Of a stretch of 64,000 bases of DNA, positions 43,308-55,540 are shown in pieces (position 1 is the first letter of the stretch; every line of letters starts with the position of its first letter). The notes under the pieces are model-generated. The model ran no database searches. It had not been told where the DNA came from and worked only from the letters and a program-made list of their open reading frames with translations. Both the position numbers and the translations under genes were made by a program. This stretch comes from Augochlora pura (lineage: Eukaryota > Arthropoda > Insecta > Hymenoptera > Halictidae): positions 1,860,001 to 1,924,000 of the forward strand of contig NC_135777.1 in assembly GCF_028453695.1 (NCBI RefSeq). Direction: 5' to 3'.

Positions 43308-44992
43308 GTCAGAGAAAAAGAATGTTTAACAATTATCTCAAACAATGTTGATGATAATATATTATATAATAATAACTTATGACTCATTTAATGACCGAAT
43401 AGAAAAATTTGTACCTCAATCGTCATTACAATTTCCTAATTTCATTAAAATTGTATCATTGAAATTTATAAACTTTCTTATAAAAAAATCCTTTCTAATT
43501 CCAGAGAAAAAGAATGATCAACAACCATAATACAATCACCTCAAGACCCTCCTTAAGCCGCGTTATCTCGACCAATGTCCAATCGGAACACCGACATCGG
43601 AATAAATTAACCCGATCACGTTCCGCGGTCCATCCCGTATAACCGGCTCGGGCGCCGATTTAATTCCCTCGCACTTGAAAACCCGGTTTCGACCAATATA
43701 CAGTAAATCATTCATCCAGTCGACTGTGCACTATTTCCATGTTTCATGATCCACCATCTACCCGGCATATAGACTCGCCACGCTTCCTCGCAGTAGCACA
43801 CATTTTATACGCTTCAACAGCTCCAGGCTGTTTAATCAGATTGGCTAGCAAGCGCGAAGCACGGTCTCCATCAAAGTACGCTAAATCATGCATCCGTTCG
43901 GCTATGCACTTGTTGACTCTATCGTCTAGCAAGCGCCTCCCGCGCCCCACCACAGTTCTACAAATTTTACACGTTCCGACCGATATCCAGGAGCCGTGGC
44001 TCATTTCATTTGCTCGCCGCGCGGGAACGGCGCTTCTCCTCGTCAAACTGCTGCAAATCATTCATTTCGCTAGCGCGTCCCGCGGGAGAAGGAGGCTCGC
44101 GGCGAGCCGGCGAACGGGAAAAGAACGGAGCACGGGGACATTTCCATAAACGCGACGCGCGCGCCCCCTCCCTTGGAAAATCGAGTCCGGGAGGAGGAAG
44201 TCGGGTGTTAAAAATTTTGTACAGCGAGAGTCCGCCAGGAAGGGAAACGGAGGTCGCCGGGAAAATCCTGGCCGGGCGGTGGGACATTATACGGGAGCGA
44301 GAGGCGAGCGCCGGGAAGCGGAGACCGTGTTCTGTCCCGAGCTTCATTGAATACCGGGCTCGATCTTCGCGGTTCCCTCGACGAGTTGCCGCACAGTCAG
44401 AAAAGTTTCGCCGCGCGGCTGATCGTCGCCGGAGGGGTGGGGCGGGGGGCGGGAGGGTTGGATGTCTCCGCTGAGAACAGAACACTCCATTTCGCCGGCC
44501 GCGATTGACCCGGATAATTGTGCCGGCGAAGCACGTCGTAACCTTATGAATAGATTTCATAGAGCCCGCGACCGTACTTGAACCGGCCGATATCGCGTGA
44601 CCGGGGAAAAGACCGGGAACAGGTGGCGGAACGGGGTGCGACGGTGGTAAAAAGAGGCTGGAGTAGGTGGTGAAACGGGTCGGAGAGCGAGACGGGGCAC
44701 AGTGGTCCGGATTAGGGTATGGTGTAACATTTTACCAAAAAACGAACTTTCACATATCGATCTGTATTGACTTGTATGCTACTTCCTAAATGTCTGCCAA
44801 CCTCAAAAATATAAATATTTGCATGATTTAATACAATTTTGTAATAGAAATGATGGTTTAAAATCGGACTTCCTAAGAACAGTGGTTCTCGTCAAAAATA
44901 ACTACATTTTTGCACTAAAGGGCATCCTTTCGCGATTAAACGGTGGGACCGCGATAGCTGGCTCGAGAACGAGACAGCGGCTGCGGGGAGGG
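43308..44992. other. No gene seen
   Basis: AT-rich to 43530, GC-rich 43550-44740. The largest frames (43739-44149 +, 44006-44560 -, 44010-44474 +) overlap antisense to one another and are Arg/Ser/Pro-rich; none is recognised. Confidence 0.5.
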
Positions 44993-44996
44993 TTAA

Positions 44997-45207
44997 CCCT
45001 TTGCACTCGAAGCCATTTTAGCTCTAAATCTAAAATAATTTTTAAAATAAGTATTTTATATATACCAAATTAATTCTCGTGATTCGTACTAACAGTGCCA
45101 TATTTAAGAATTTTTCTAAAATTAACCATTGTTGCTATAAAAATTATTTTAAAGGGTGAAAGAACAATATTAGTCGTGCCTGAGGATCACCATTCGAGTG
45201 CAAAGGG
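44997..45207 (+). mobile_element. TTAA-flanked MITE, family 1 (best-preserved ends)
   Basis: TTAA (44993-44996), CCCTTTGCACTCGAAGCC, AT-rich body, CCATTCGAGTGCAAAGGG, TTAA (45208-45211). The terminal inverted repeat CCCTTTGCACTCGA is perfect for at least 14 bases. The right third aligns with 7673-7891 (ATAAAAATTATTTTA, then GTG-CTGAG-A-C-ACC). 211 bp. Confidence 0.88.
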
Positions 45208-45211
45208 TTAA

Positions 45212-47985
45212 GATAGCGAAGGGTCGCGGGGGCAACAGACGCGGCCGAAGCAGAGGAAGGGAGGAGTGGGGCGTTCTAAGGTTGCGAGAGAGGTTTCCGG
45301 GGTGTAGGATCGAACGTCGGAGAATGGAGGGTGGTCAAAGGACTCGGGCGCGAGATGGGGGCTGCGGAAAAATCTAATAAGGTCAAGAAGTGATAGATGA
45401 AGGGCCGGGCAACCTGCGATTATTTGTCGGCGACGATGGGGCAGAGCGCTGCGAAGGGGTGGATTTAAGGGCGAATCTTGGGCAGAGGAAACTGGGGGTG
45501 TAGGGTATGGCAACCGTAAATATGATGGTCGTAATTTCTGCAAAGTTGCCAAATAATCGAGTCGTTCATTTTAAAAGTGGCCTAAGTTCATTTATACTTA
45601 AATTTGGAAGTTTATGGGTTTGTGATTCGATGCAATTGAAGATATACGTACGGGATACTAAACGATTCATACTGCTTAAGTATATCTAAATGAGTTAAAG
45701 TAGCACTCATTAAAATAATGACAATTATTAAGCGAATAATATGCGTTTTCTTACGAAGAATGGAGTTAGGCAACATTCAAAATTAACAATCAGATTCGTT
45801 ATGAAATAATGACTTGAATTATAACAGTAAAATGAGAAAATATGAAATTAATTATGAAATTAAATATTCTAATTTTAGACTAGTAATTTTATTAACCAGA
45901 AGGCTGTGAATCGATTGTCATGGCAACCGATAATTTATCCATCGTTGAGTTAAAAGTATTAGATTGCATTACTGTAAGCTCCTATACTATTATATAATTG
46001 TCTAAATATTAGATTCCTTTCGCGATGAATAAAATAAATGAAACAAGTAAAACAAATATTATTTCACGCTAATATTATAATAAACTTAAATATCTACGGT
46101 CGAATGACTACTCATTAAACTGTTAATTTCCCTCCTAAGAAACGATTCTAATTGAAAACTATCAAATCATAATAATATCGAAGAGACGTGAATAAATTAA
46201 ACGTAACAAGAAACCAAATACAAACTTACTAAACAATAACATTTAACAAGCACAGCCCCGTTTCCTTTCGACCGCACCATCTACAATTAACAAAAGAAAC
46301 ACGATAAAGCACCGAAACGCGCACACTTCGCCGAAACAGCGAAACACCTTTTCCTCGTCAGCGAGGATTAATCAGGTCGCAAGAGGGTGGATGGTTCCGT
46401 AGATTTAAGGGCCCGGAAATCTTGTTATAAATAAAGACGGCGCGGCGGTAAAGGACGAAGCGCGCTGGATCCCGGCGAGGGGTCGGTAACGCCAGAAATT
46501 AATCGCAGGGGTGGGAAGTTCGGACAGATTTAAGGGCGCGAAAATCCTGGGGAAAATAAAAACTGATGGCCGCAGGGTGGACAAAGTATACGACACGGCG
46601 CGAGGGGGGCCCGGCGTAGCACCGACAGGAATTAATCGGAGGGCGGAGAGGGTTCGTGCTTCCAAGAAGAAGCGCCGTACTCCGCCGGATAATAATCACC
46701 GTCATTAAAATGCGAGCCGTTGCGTGAACTGGAAGGGTCCTCCGGGTATCTCGGACACCGAGGCGACAGGGTTCGCCTTTAAAAAAAATGAAGGTCGGGA
46801 TGACGGAGGGGCTTTACGTAGCGGAGGGCGCGCGGAGGGTGCGAGAGAGTATGCGAGGCGCTCGCCAGGACTTCGCCGGCGATTCTTCCGTGTCCGAGAG
46901 ACCCCGGTACCTTGTAAATATTCATGGCGCTCGCCCGGGCAACACGCGTGAACGAGCATTTCGCTCATCGGAGGGGTGGATGTCGGGCTAAAAAAATTCT
47001 TGCATTCCCCCCCGAGCGAGCGAGCTTCTCCCCCTCTGCCGGGCGTCGCTGTTTTGATTTAGCATTCCGGGAACTTAATTCGCGATTCACCGTCCGCGAA
47101 TCTCTCTCCGCGGCCTCGAACGAGACCGGCCCGGCCCTTGAGAACTTCCACGGAGCGTAGATCCTGGAACAGGAATGAGTGCGGGGAGAGAGAGAGAGAG
47201 AGAGAGTTCCGCAGGAAGGGCCGATAAAAGTCTTTCATTTTTCCTTACGGTAACCGAGCAACGTTGCATCTCCGCGCGCAGATAATAACGCCGTTACGCG
47301 TCCGACGTTACCGTTACCGTCGCCCGTGCGCGCCGTATCTCCGCGTGTCCCCTCGTCCCGTGGAACGCCGGAATTTAACTGTGAATGCAAAAATGAAATT
47401 TTACTGTCGTTCGGCGGGGTATAGGGCCCCCGTCGGAACAAAGCGCGGGACCCGGCGCGGTCTCTCCCCCCCCCCCCTCCCCCGCCCCTGACGCCGCCAC
47501 GGTCGAAACACCTGCGGAACTCCCATGAAACCAGAAACATTTTCATGCCCGCGTAAAATGAAAGCCGGGCGCGGTCTTAAATTGCGTTTCTATGCACTGG
47601 ATGTTCCGGTAACTTCGTTACAAAGGAATTCCACGGCTGCGAGGCGAGGCCGTGGCTCCGAGAGTCTTGAACGAAATTGCGTGGAAACGGTCCGCCGGGG
47701 ACCGGAATGAAAATGATATGTTGATTAAGAATGGTAGAACGACGCGGCGGCGGCGGCGGCGGCTTTCCAGGCCGCCGGATAAAGGACACCGAAACTACCG
47801 GAACAAGGGCTAATGGATGCTGGGAACGGCGTAGTGCTGGAAAAAGCATCCGGGAAATAAGAAGACGCCCGGGACGCGGTAGATCATAGACGCGCGAAAT
47901 TGAGATAGGCAGGGACGATGGTGGACGGTGAATGAGGCAGATTGTAGAACTGCGGGGTGATACGTTTTCAGTAGATGGAATGGGG
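45212..47985. other. No gene seen
   Basis: AT-rich 45500-46250. GC-rich 46400-47950 with an (AG)n patch at 47189-47207, a C-rich run at 47466-47490 and a (GGC)n patch at 47744-47763. Many overlapping frames on both strands in the GC-rich part; none recognised. Confidence 0.5.
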
Positions 47986-47989
47986 GAAT

Positions 47990-48150
47990 GATAGATCTAT
48001 TATGAATGAGAATGATATAGACCTTTGTCTGAGAGATCTATCATGAACGAGAATCGTGGATCTGTGTCTGATAGATCTATAATAAGTGAGAATAATAGAT
48101 CTTTGTCTGATAGATCTATCATGAATGATAGTGATAGATCTTTGTCTGAA
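47990..48150. repeat. Tandem repeat, 39-41 bp unit, four copies
   Basis: GATAGATCTATCATGAATGA begins units at about 47990, 48031, 48070 and 48109; each ends with GATAGATCTTTGTCTGA or a variant. AGATCT palindromes recur about every 20 bp. Confidence 0.92.
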
Positions 48151-48154
48151 TAAA

Positions 48155-48305
48155 ATAAATATAATATAATAAAATTTTAATAGAATAAAATAGAATAGGA
48201 TAAATATAGTATAATAAAATAATATTATAACAGAACATAATAAACATGGTACAATGAAATAATGATACAACAGAATACAATAAATACAATATAACAAAAT
48301 AATTA
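48155..48305. repeat. AT-rich AATAAAATA-type repeat
   Basis: Variants of AATAAATATAATATAATAAA and AACAGAATACAATAAATACA directly follow the 40-bp repeat. Resembles the core of the element at 42095-42487. Confidence 0.8.
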
Positions 48306-48920
48306 ATAAAACAACTTTCCCACTAAATTGTGTATATTACACAATTGCTATTCCTTCAAGAAACATTAATTCCAACCAGCACATCGTTGACACATAACCC
48401 AACGCCCCAAATTCCATCTAAAATTGAACAACTCAACCCAAGCTGCCCTATAAAATAAAAAATCATAAATAAACCTTCCTCAAGGACGCAAACTCATACA
48501 ATAACGAACAAAGAAAACAATACCCGAGACGTCTCTCATCTCATTTTCAGGTCATGAAAGACCTAGAAAATAGTAGAACGTTAGATAAAGAACACTTCGT
48601 CCGCAAGAAGCAGCTCGCGTCTCAAAACGGACCGTGGCTCGGCCATGCGAGTCTCTGTTGCGCAAAGTGAATCATATCTGGCGTCCATTGCGATCTTCGT
48701 TGCAGTCGATTTCCCATCGCGCCCTTTCCGACGCGAGGAAGAATGGAGGCGTCCCGACGAAGCGAGTGTCAGCCCTGTCTGGTCCGAATGGGCGATCCGA
48801 CCGTATCGCTCGGAGGCAGTGGAACAAGTCAATCATATCGGCCCGCCTTTCACTCTCTCGTTACCGATACTGTTTGCTTTAATCTGTTTTGGCTCTAACC
48901 GGGATCCGCGGCTTTTTCTC
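48306..48920. other. No gene called; one acceptor-like site
   Basis: CTCTCATCTCATTTTCAG ends at about 48550, and the sequence after it is open for about 38 codons (VMKDLENSRTLDKEHF...) to a stop near 48668. No donor, homology or reading partner is visible, so it stays uncalled. GC-rich frames at 48581-48953 are unrecognised. Confidence 0.4.
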
Positions 48921-48926
48921 CCTCCA

Positions 48927-48950
48927 CCCCCCCCCCCCCCCCCCCCCCCC
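48927..48950. repeat. Poly-C tract (24 C)
   Basis: Twenty-four consecutive C. Very likely length-variable, and the exact count may be a sequencing or assembly effect. The G-strand can form a quadruplex. Confidence 0.95.
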
Positions 48951-49820
48951 TAGCCGCCTACCCGTCCCGGCGTTCCCTTTTCCATTTCCGCTTACAGACA
49001 GCTCTTAAAGCAGCGCCGGAACGCGAACGAGCGATCCGATATTTGATACAGAGCCGAGGGCGGTGTCTCGAGTGTCCGGCGGGGCCGGGTTGAAATATTT
49101 GCAATTAGGTGAACGTGGACCGCCGGCGGGGAGGAACGGGGCGAGAGAGGTGGATAGAGAGGCGGCCGAGTAAATCCGCCGGTGAAAAAAAAAACGGTGG
49201 GTAAACGGGCGGGGTCGGCGGCGTATGACGAACTTTTCGTTGAACTCGAGTAAATTAAGCTCCGGTGCGCTGTCTAGAAACCACGGATCCCCGTGCTTTG
49301 AGCTGTAATTAACCTTTCGAACGGCGGCCGGGACGCCGGAGGAATTAAAATAAGGGAGCCGGCGCGCGCGCGCGCGCGCGCGATACACAGGACGCGGAGA
49401 CAAAAAACCCAGTCGGCGGGCTCGTTATCGGCGAACCGCGGGGAAATATCTTTCTGATACGTCTGCGAGCCGTCAACAGGAGATCGTCGGGCTTGAATAG
49501 AGGGCCGCGGGAACCGTGTACAGGGTGACCTGAATTAATTCGCGGCGCTCGTCGAGCCGGCCTTTATCCGCGCAGACGTCTTTCATCGCCGGGGAACGGG
49601 CTGCAATAAATTATGTCCGACGTCGAGGAACAAGCCCGAACCGTTTCTTTCGACTTTGACAACGAGCATGATACCCGGTCTCGTTCAGAAAAACTGCTCG
49701 CGACTGCCGTGCAAACCGGGCGCCGAAAAATCGCGGCAGCTTCGTAGGCGATCTTCTAAACTCCGATTCCAGGCGGCGACGAAATTCCCGCCGGCTGAAG
49801 ATCTTGAAAATTTCGTTCCA
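48951..49820. other. GC-rich stretch with alternating (GC)n at 49364-49382
   Basis: The (CG)n run of about nine units can adopt Z-DNA. Open frames at 49005-49403 (-) and 49656-49982 (+) are unrecognised. No splice-site pairs. Confidence 0.5.
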
Positions 49821-49824
49821 CCGT

Positions 49825-49826
<2 letters not shown>

Positions 49827-49862
<36 letters not shown>
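49827..49862. repeat. (GA)n microsatellite
   Basis: About 17 GA units. Explains Arg/Glu and Ser/Leu strings in the overlapping frames. Confidence 0.95.
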
Positions 49863-49865
<3 letters not shown>

Positions 49866-50694
49866 CGAGCGGAGTGTGGGGCGACTGTTATCGAGGGTGT
49901 CGCGGACGTTCTGCATTTTATCTCGGCGCGGATACAATGCGGCTCCGCGGCGGAATCGTCCGAGGATATCGGGGCTGAATAAACTCGGACCGTTTGACGC
50001 CGGTGGAACGGGAAAAAGAGAGGAAGAAGCGCGAGCTGTTAACGCGTCGCAACAAAAGCGAGAGAGCTCGGTGCGCCGCGGAGACAGAGACCGGAGTGCC
50101 ACTTAACACCGGTGAAGGAGAAAAATTCCGGGCGAGTCGGTTTCAGGCAGCGTGTAAGATAATCGCGGCGCTGCGGTCCGCTCCGGGACAGAAATATTTC
50201 ACGGAGGGAAAGATCGGGGTGGAAAAACGACGCCCGAAGCGAGGCGACGACGGTGGCTGGACCGCGTCCGCGGACGTGTTTGAACGTGCGAACCTATTTA
50301 TACAACGGCCGCATCCGTAGGTAACCGGGATCACGTGCCCCGCCGCTGCCTGGAGCGAGACGCGGACGGATTGGGGTCGAAAGTCGTGTACTTAGCTTAA
50401 TTAATAAAGCTCGCGGCCTGCACCGCGAGCACACCCCGTCCTTTTTCACCCGGTCGCGCGCGGCCCTCGGCTGGCAACTGTCGCCGCCATTGTTTCCCCG
50501 CTTCTTCAGCGTTCCTCCGCGACCCCGTTACCCGTTCTTTTGTTTGTCCATTTATCTTGCAGCTTTTACCGGCCTGGCGCCTGTTCGCCGCCCTCGACGA
50601 CCCGGCCAGGTCCGCTATCGGTTCCCTTTCAACGGGTCGCGTCCCTTTCGATTCTCTTTGGATCGACGCTCGATTCGAATCCGATCTTCCAGAT
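49863..50694. other. GC-rich stretch, no gene seen
   Basis: Frames at 49804-50106, 49994-50320 and the upstream parts of 50490-50978 and 50540-50920 (+) are Arg/Ser-rich and unrecognised. CTTGCAG at 50555-50561 has a modest pyrimidine tract but no exon evidence. Confidence 0.5.
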
Positions 50695-50695
50695 C

Positions 50696-50696
50696 G

Positions 50697-50729
<33 letters not shown>

Positions 50730-50742
50730 TCTCGCTCTCGCT
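50696..50742. repeat. (CT)n microsatellite
   Basis: About 14 CT units, then TTTCTCTTTCTCGCTCTCGCTC. Confidence 0.95.
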
Positions 50743-50984
50743 CGATTATTGTCCGACGGCTGTCGGAGAACTGCCGGGAACTTGCGCGAAACTGTTTTTG
50801 TTCCCGCGTCGACGAAAGGTCCACTGGCCGGCGAGAAATTCTGGTAAAGTGGAATCGGTCGGCTGTGATCAGACTTCGACTGATATCGGGATTCACTGGT
50901 TTCATATTTCCAGCGTATAAAATATTGCTTACGGGTGTAATAAGGTTTTACAAAGTTTATGGAGAATGCTCGCGGTAAAGGAAG

Positions 50985-51345
50985 ATGAGATATAATATTG
51001 GAATATTACAACATAAATAATATGATAATGATTTAGTGTGAATTATATTATAATAATAATAATATAGTATAAATCATGTAATAATAACATAAATCATATG
51101 ATAATACTAATATAATATAAATCTTATGATAATACCATTACAGTATGAATCATATAGTAATACTAACATAGTATAAATCATATGATAATACTAACATAGT
51201 ATAAATCATATAATAATACGAATATTGTATAAATCATATAATAATACTAATATTGTATAAATCATATGATAGTACTAATATAATGTAAATCATGTAACAA
51301 TAACAATGTAATATAAATCATATAATAATAATACAATAATTTAAA
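50985..51345. repeat. AT-rich tandem repeat, about 30 bp unit
   Basis: ATAAATCATATGATAATACT and AATATAGTATAAATC recur at least ten times over about 360 bp with small indels. Confidence 0.9.
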
Positions 51346-51349
51346 CAAT

Positions 51350-52170
51350 GTATTATCAGACAGATAAAATGGATGAAGAACGTAGAAAAGATCTAAATAG
51401 CGACAACTGCCGCAAGAAAGAAAAGCCAGCTTTGGAAAACCAAAAATATGCGAATCACAACGCAGAAATCCGTTCCAACAGTTTCTGTCGAACGATAGCT
51501 AAAAGCGTTCGTGGAACTTTGCCCAGGAACTTTATAAATTCGGGAATATATATATCTCTGGACAATTCGACCGCGGCGAGCGCGCTAAAAGCGCAGTTAA
51601 ACGATCCGGCAGTTTCTTCGGCCTCTCGGGGCGTAGATCTCGCAGGCAGCTGATTTCCGTCAAAGTTTCCGAGGGGAGGGGGCCGCGGAATTATATCGGA
51701 GATCGCCGGCGGTCATAATGGAGCTTCTTCGCGATTCTCGGTCGGACCGGATTCAATTTCGCCGTGAAACCGGGCTACGGAGTTACGAGTTACGGTCCTC
51801 GCCGGTATATCGGTTCCGAGGGACGCGGCCGAGACCGATTCGATTCGGCTCGAAAACCGCACGAAAAACGTCGGGCCATCGTGAAGGGGGAGGGAGGGGG
51901 GGGGCGGCGCGGACGTTTTTCCAGCCGCCGAAATCGCGCGTCCGTTTCTTCTTTTTCAGTTCTCCGCCGCTCGGGGAGAGCCGGCGCGCGCGGAAGTGTT
52001 CGGCAAAGTTCGCCGGGAAACTTCTGCGGGATCGGATAAGTGGCGGAGGACTTTAAAACCGCGGGGGGAAAAAAAAAGGAGAAAGAACCGTGGAATCTCG
52101 GTGGCCGCGGGGAAAAAGCCGGCCGGTTTCTCGTCGATGTTCACGCCGACGTTGCTCGTCCTCTCTCCAT
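51350..52170. other. No gene seen
   Basis: Mixed then GC-rich. The frame at 51348-51653 (+) and the overlapping frames at 51718-52056, 51764-52039 and 51956-52342 (-) are unrecognised. Confidence 0.5.
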
Positions 52171-52171
52171 C

Positions 52172-52214
52172 CCCCCCCTCTCTCTTTCTCTCTCTCTCTC
52201 TCTCTTTCTCTCTT
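52172..52214. repeat. CT-rich microsatellite
   Basis: CCCCCCCTCTCTCTTT followed by about ten CT units and TTTCTCT. Confidence 0.92.
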
Positions 52215-52759
52215 AATAACGCTCGAGCGTGTTCCGGTCGGCCCGGAGCGGAGACACCTCCTCGGTCAACAGGATATTTAACTCGCGGCCGGCTTCGACG
52301 GTTTCGGCAGAAGCGGCCCGTGGCGCGGTTACCGCGAAACACCTGGGACCATTATCGAAATCCGATCTTTATTTACTGTATGCATTACAGCCAGTTCGCA
52401 GACTATTATTACAGGGTAGTATCCGGTTGTTCGAAAGTTCGCGGAAGCCGAACGCTGGGAGTGGATCTGAATTGGCTCCGCAAATTCGGAATTCTGAATG
52501 GCCGCCGCAGCCAACTTTGGAATACTTCAACATATCCGCTTACCGGTTCTATGGAAATCCGTATTTACCTCTCCCCGACCGTTCTCCGGGGTGTTTTTGC
52601 GCGCGGACACACTCCGGTTGCGGTTGCTACCCGATATTATTAATCGAAAGTATAACGTTGCGCCTGAACACGATACACCGTAATTATTTAGCTGATTTTC
52701 GACGCGCCGCGGTAAGAACAGTTTCGAGTGCTTGGGAAACCGAGTCTCGGTGTTACGGG
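52215..52759. other. Long open frames without recognisable product
   Basis: The largest frame in the window (228 codons, 52229-52915 +) covers this stretch and ends inside the 75-bp repeat. A 215-codon frame in another phase overlaps it. The predicted protein has no signal peptide, known domain or plausible start context, and three phases are nearly open here, so it is probably a chance effect of composition. Confidence 0.4.
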
Positions 52760-52985
52760 GAATTGGATAAAATTGTCTTCATGGTTATGTTAAGTGGTTC
52801 ATTGGTTTGTCTTCATGGTTGTGTCAAAGTGTATGAATTGGATAAAATTGTCTTCATGGTTATGTTAAGAGGTTCATTGGTCTGCTTCATGATTGTGCCA
52901 CGGTGTTTAAATTAGATAAAATTGTCTTCATGGTTGTGTCGAGTGTCTCATTGGTTTGCCTTCATGATTGTCTTCATGGTCTTTA
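52760..52985. repeat. Tandem repeat, 75-76 bp unit, three copies
   Basis: AATTGGATAAAATTGTCTTC begins units near 52760, 52835 and (as AATTAGATAAAATTG) 52910. Each has two TTCATGGTT and a GGTTCATTGGT block. A unit of 75 bp keeps frame, so one phase reads a 25-residue repeat (ELDKIVFMVML...); this does not by itself imply coding. Confidence 0.9.
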
Positions 52986-53061
52986 TGTTTAAGCTGAACT
53001 AATCGTTCTGCTAAATTTCATAGACGAGGATGGAGGAAGTTGTGTTTGTTTTAATGCTTAA

Positions 53062-53225
53062 CCCTTTGCGCGTTGCGCGCTTTTGTTTCATTACCTGCTG
53101 GGTGATTAACAATAGTCATTGTCTTAATTGATCGTGAAATACCAGAGTATAATATAATTCCACAAATAAAAACAGTAAAAACGGCAGACATTTCTGCTTT
53201 GTCATTTTAGTCGACACCAAGTGGG
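53062..53225. mobile_element. Possible TTAA-type element, diverged
   Basis: TTAA (53058-53061) precedes CCCTTTGCGCGTTGCGCGC; the right side is CCAAGTGGG|TTAA (53226-53229). Target-site and CCC/GGG ends fit, but the inverted repeats agree poorly past the first bases. 164 bp. Confidence 0.45.
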
Positions 53226-53229
53226 TTAA

Positions 53230-55322
53230 ATATACGCGGACCTTGCTAAACGATCTTTCCAACTAACTTCCGAGATGGATACTACAGGCTAGAGAAGTGT
53301 CGCGAGACATTTAATGCAGTAATATTCCGAATGGTCGAGCTGCCTGGCAAGCGCTTGAATCGTAAAAAGCGCTGATCTACGAACTGACAGGGCCACGACA
53401 CGAATCTGCGAGTCAAAATTGCCATTGTCTCGGCTCGGCCATTTTCCGGTCCCTTGCTCTTCGCGCTGTATAATTGGCCGACTAGAGAAATCAGTGTAAC
53501 TCTGTCATAACTTTTATGCTATTAGATAACAACATAACGACTAACACGAGGTATTATTTCTTATTAAAAAGGGATGATTTTCGTTGTATAAAAAGGCTGA
53601 GAGAAAATACGCAACCGCAGTAATCAGGACATCGCGAGGAAGGTGACGAGTTCAGGCGATATATCCTACTTCCAAAACGCTCTACTTTATATATTTATAC
53701 TAATTGGGTTATTCATTCGGTCTCGTTAATTTCTTCGCTTTTAGGGGACCTCGAGCCTTTGTAAAACAATACAAATGGTGCATTTTGTAACAGAACGTCA
53801 CCGAAATTCTCGACTCGGCCCGCTACCGTGTCCCCGCACCGTCCGACTTTCGGAAATCCTGCGTCCTCGGAAACGAGACAGCGCCCGGCCAGCACTGCCG
53901 GATTTCGATAGATCGAAACGAGACGGCCTCGTTGAACCGAATGGCACACAATTGTTGTTTCGCTGCCCCTTTTTTTTTCCGCCCCGGCGACGAGAGGCCC
54001 GAGAGGCGCACGGTCACGATTTACGCGCGCTTTCGCGCGTTTAACCGGCCTGGTCGAGTTTACGGTACACTCGAAAAATCGACGGCGAGCCCGGTGGTCA
54101 AACATTCCGCGATTGACGCTCCTCCGACCCGCTTTTCAAGCGGACACGCGCGCAACGCTCGGCCAATCAGACGATTCACCGCGGCCCCACCGGAAAACGC
54201 TCGGTCCTCGACAGCGGGCCAAGCTTTTTATCCGGCCCGTTTATTTATCGGGGTGCGCTCTCGCGACCCTCCGCGGGAAATTAATTGCTCATAATAATTC
54301 TCCGGGCGGGAAAGATTATATTTACAGCGGTGGTCGGATAATTTAAATAATAGTTCATTCGGCGCCGGCCGATTTGTCACGTCGATCGGCGATTTATCTG
54401 CTCCCGGTTTGATACATCGCCAGCGAGCCACCTAAGGAGAGCTCGCCCGGAGAAATATCCCCGCGACAAAATAGCGGGCTAATTTGAATATTTTCGACGG
54501 TCAAATAAATTTCATCGAATCGATCCGATTATTAATAGTTTCGAACGGGGCGCGCCGGCCGACGACGGGAATCCCGCCAATGTCCGTCGTTTGTTTAATC
54601 AGATCGAGAGAGCGCGCGGCTGGCAGAAATTTCGTTGGCATTAATTCGTATTTCCTCGTCGGCTTAATTCGTATTTCGTCGTTGATATTAACTTTCAAAT
54701 CTGGTTAAAACTTCCGTGTTGTCGCCCGCCGGACGTTAGGACGTTCCTGCGGCGCGTTGAAACACGCGGGACGTTTCCAATGCAGCAATGTCGATGGTGC
54801 TTCTCCCTCGAATGCTGGACAGACGGGGAACTCGAAATATAAAACTGGTTCCCGGCGTCGGTGACACGGAATCCTGGAATAATTTCGTCCGACCGGCGTT
54901 CGCGGCATTCTGAAATATACCGGGATTCAATTTACGCCATTGAAATTTTTCTATTAGTCTGTTCGAATGGATAAATTCAACTAATACACTTCCGGCTTTA
55001 TGATCCCGACGATCGAGTCGGCACTGATGGGCCGCGAGTCACGTTACACTCGTCGTTGTCCCATTTTTGCCGCGAATGAATAATATTTGGATGATGTAAA
55101 CATTTTTGGAAAATGAGAGAACGTAAAGTGAAATCTAGGTGGGTTAGTTGAATCTTGTTAATTTGTATGGTGATCGATTGATGCAGTAAGGATGTCTTTT
55201 TTAATGGGAGTATGACTGATATATTCTTGTTAGAAATGCGAAATTATTATATCTCGTCTCAGCGGTTTTAATATAAGGTTATTTCTATCTTCTAGTGTAT
55301 GTGCTTGGATGGGAGTTTTGGG
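53230..55322. other. No gene seen
   Basis: GC-rich 53750-55070, AT-rich at both sides. Frames at 53713-54105 (-), 53775-54044 and 53932-54294 (+) overlap antisense and are unrecognised. Confidence 0.5.
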
Positions 55323-55540
55323 AAATATATATAGAAAGTGCAATAGTATCACTTGCTACATCTATTATCATCCCTATTACTCGACAAAATCTTAAGGAAC
55401 CGTCAGTTACATACAATTGACTCGTTTAATTGTTATTTGTTGAATTAATATTTAAAATATATATAGAAAGTGCAACGATATCACTTGCTACAATTATTAC
55501 TATTATCCCTATCACTCGAGAGAATCGTAAGAAACGCTTA
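55323..55540. repeat. Direct repeat, about 85 bp, copies 132 bp apart
   Basis: AAATATATATAGAAAGTGCA at 55323 and 55455, each followed by ATCACTTGCTAC, ATTA..ATCCCTAT.ACTCGA and AATC.TAAG.AAC. Arranged as unit-spacer-unit. Confidence 0.88.

Noticed and set aside
43739..44560. Overlapping frames of 136-184 codons on both strands
   Set aside because: CpG-rich DNA with few stops; mutually antisense, Arg/Pro/Ser-biased, no recognisable domain.
48550..48668. Possible exon after CATTTTCAG with about 38 open codons
   Set aside because: No donor, no homology and no partner exon; length is within chance expectation.
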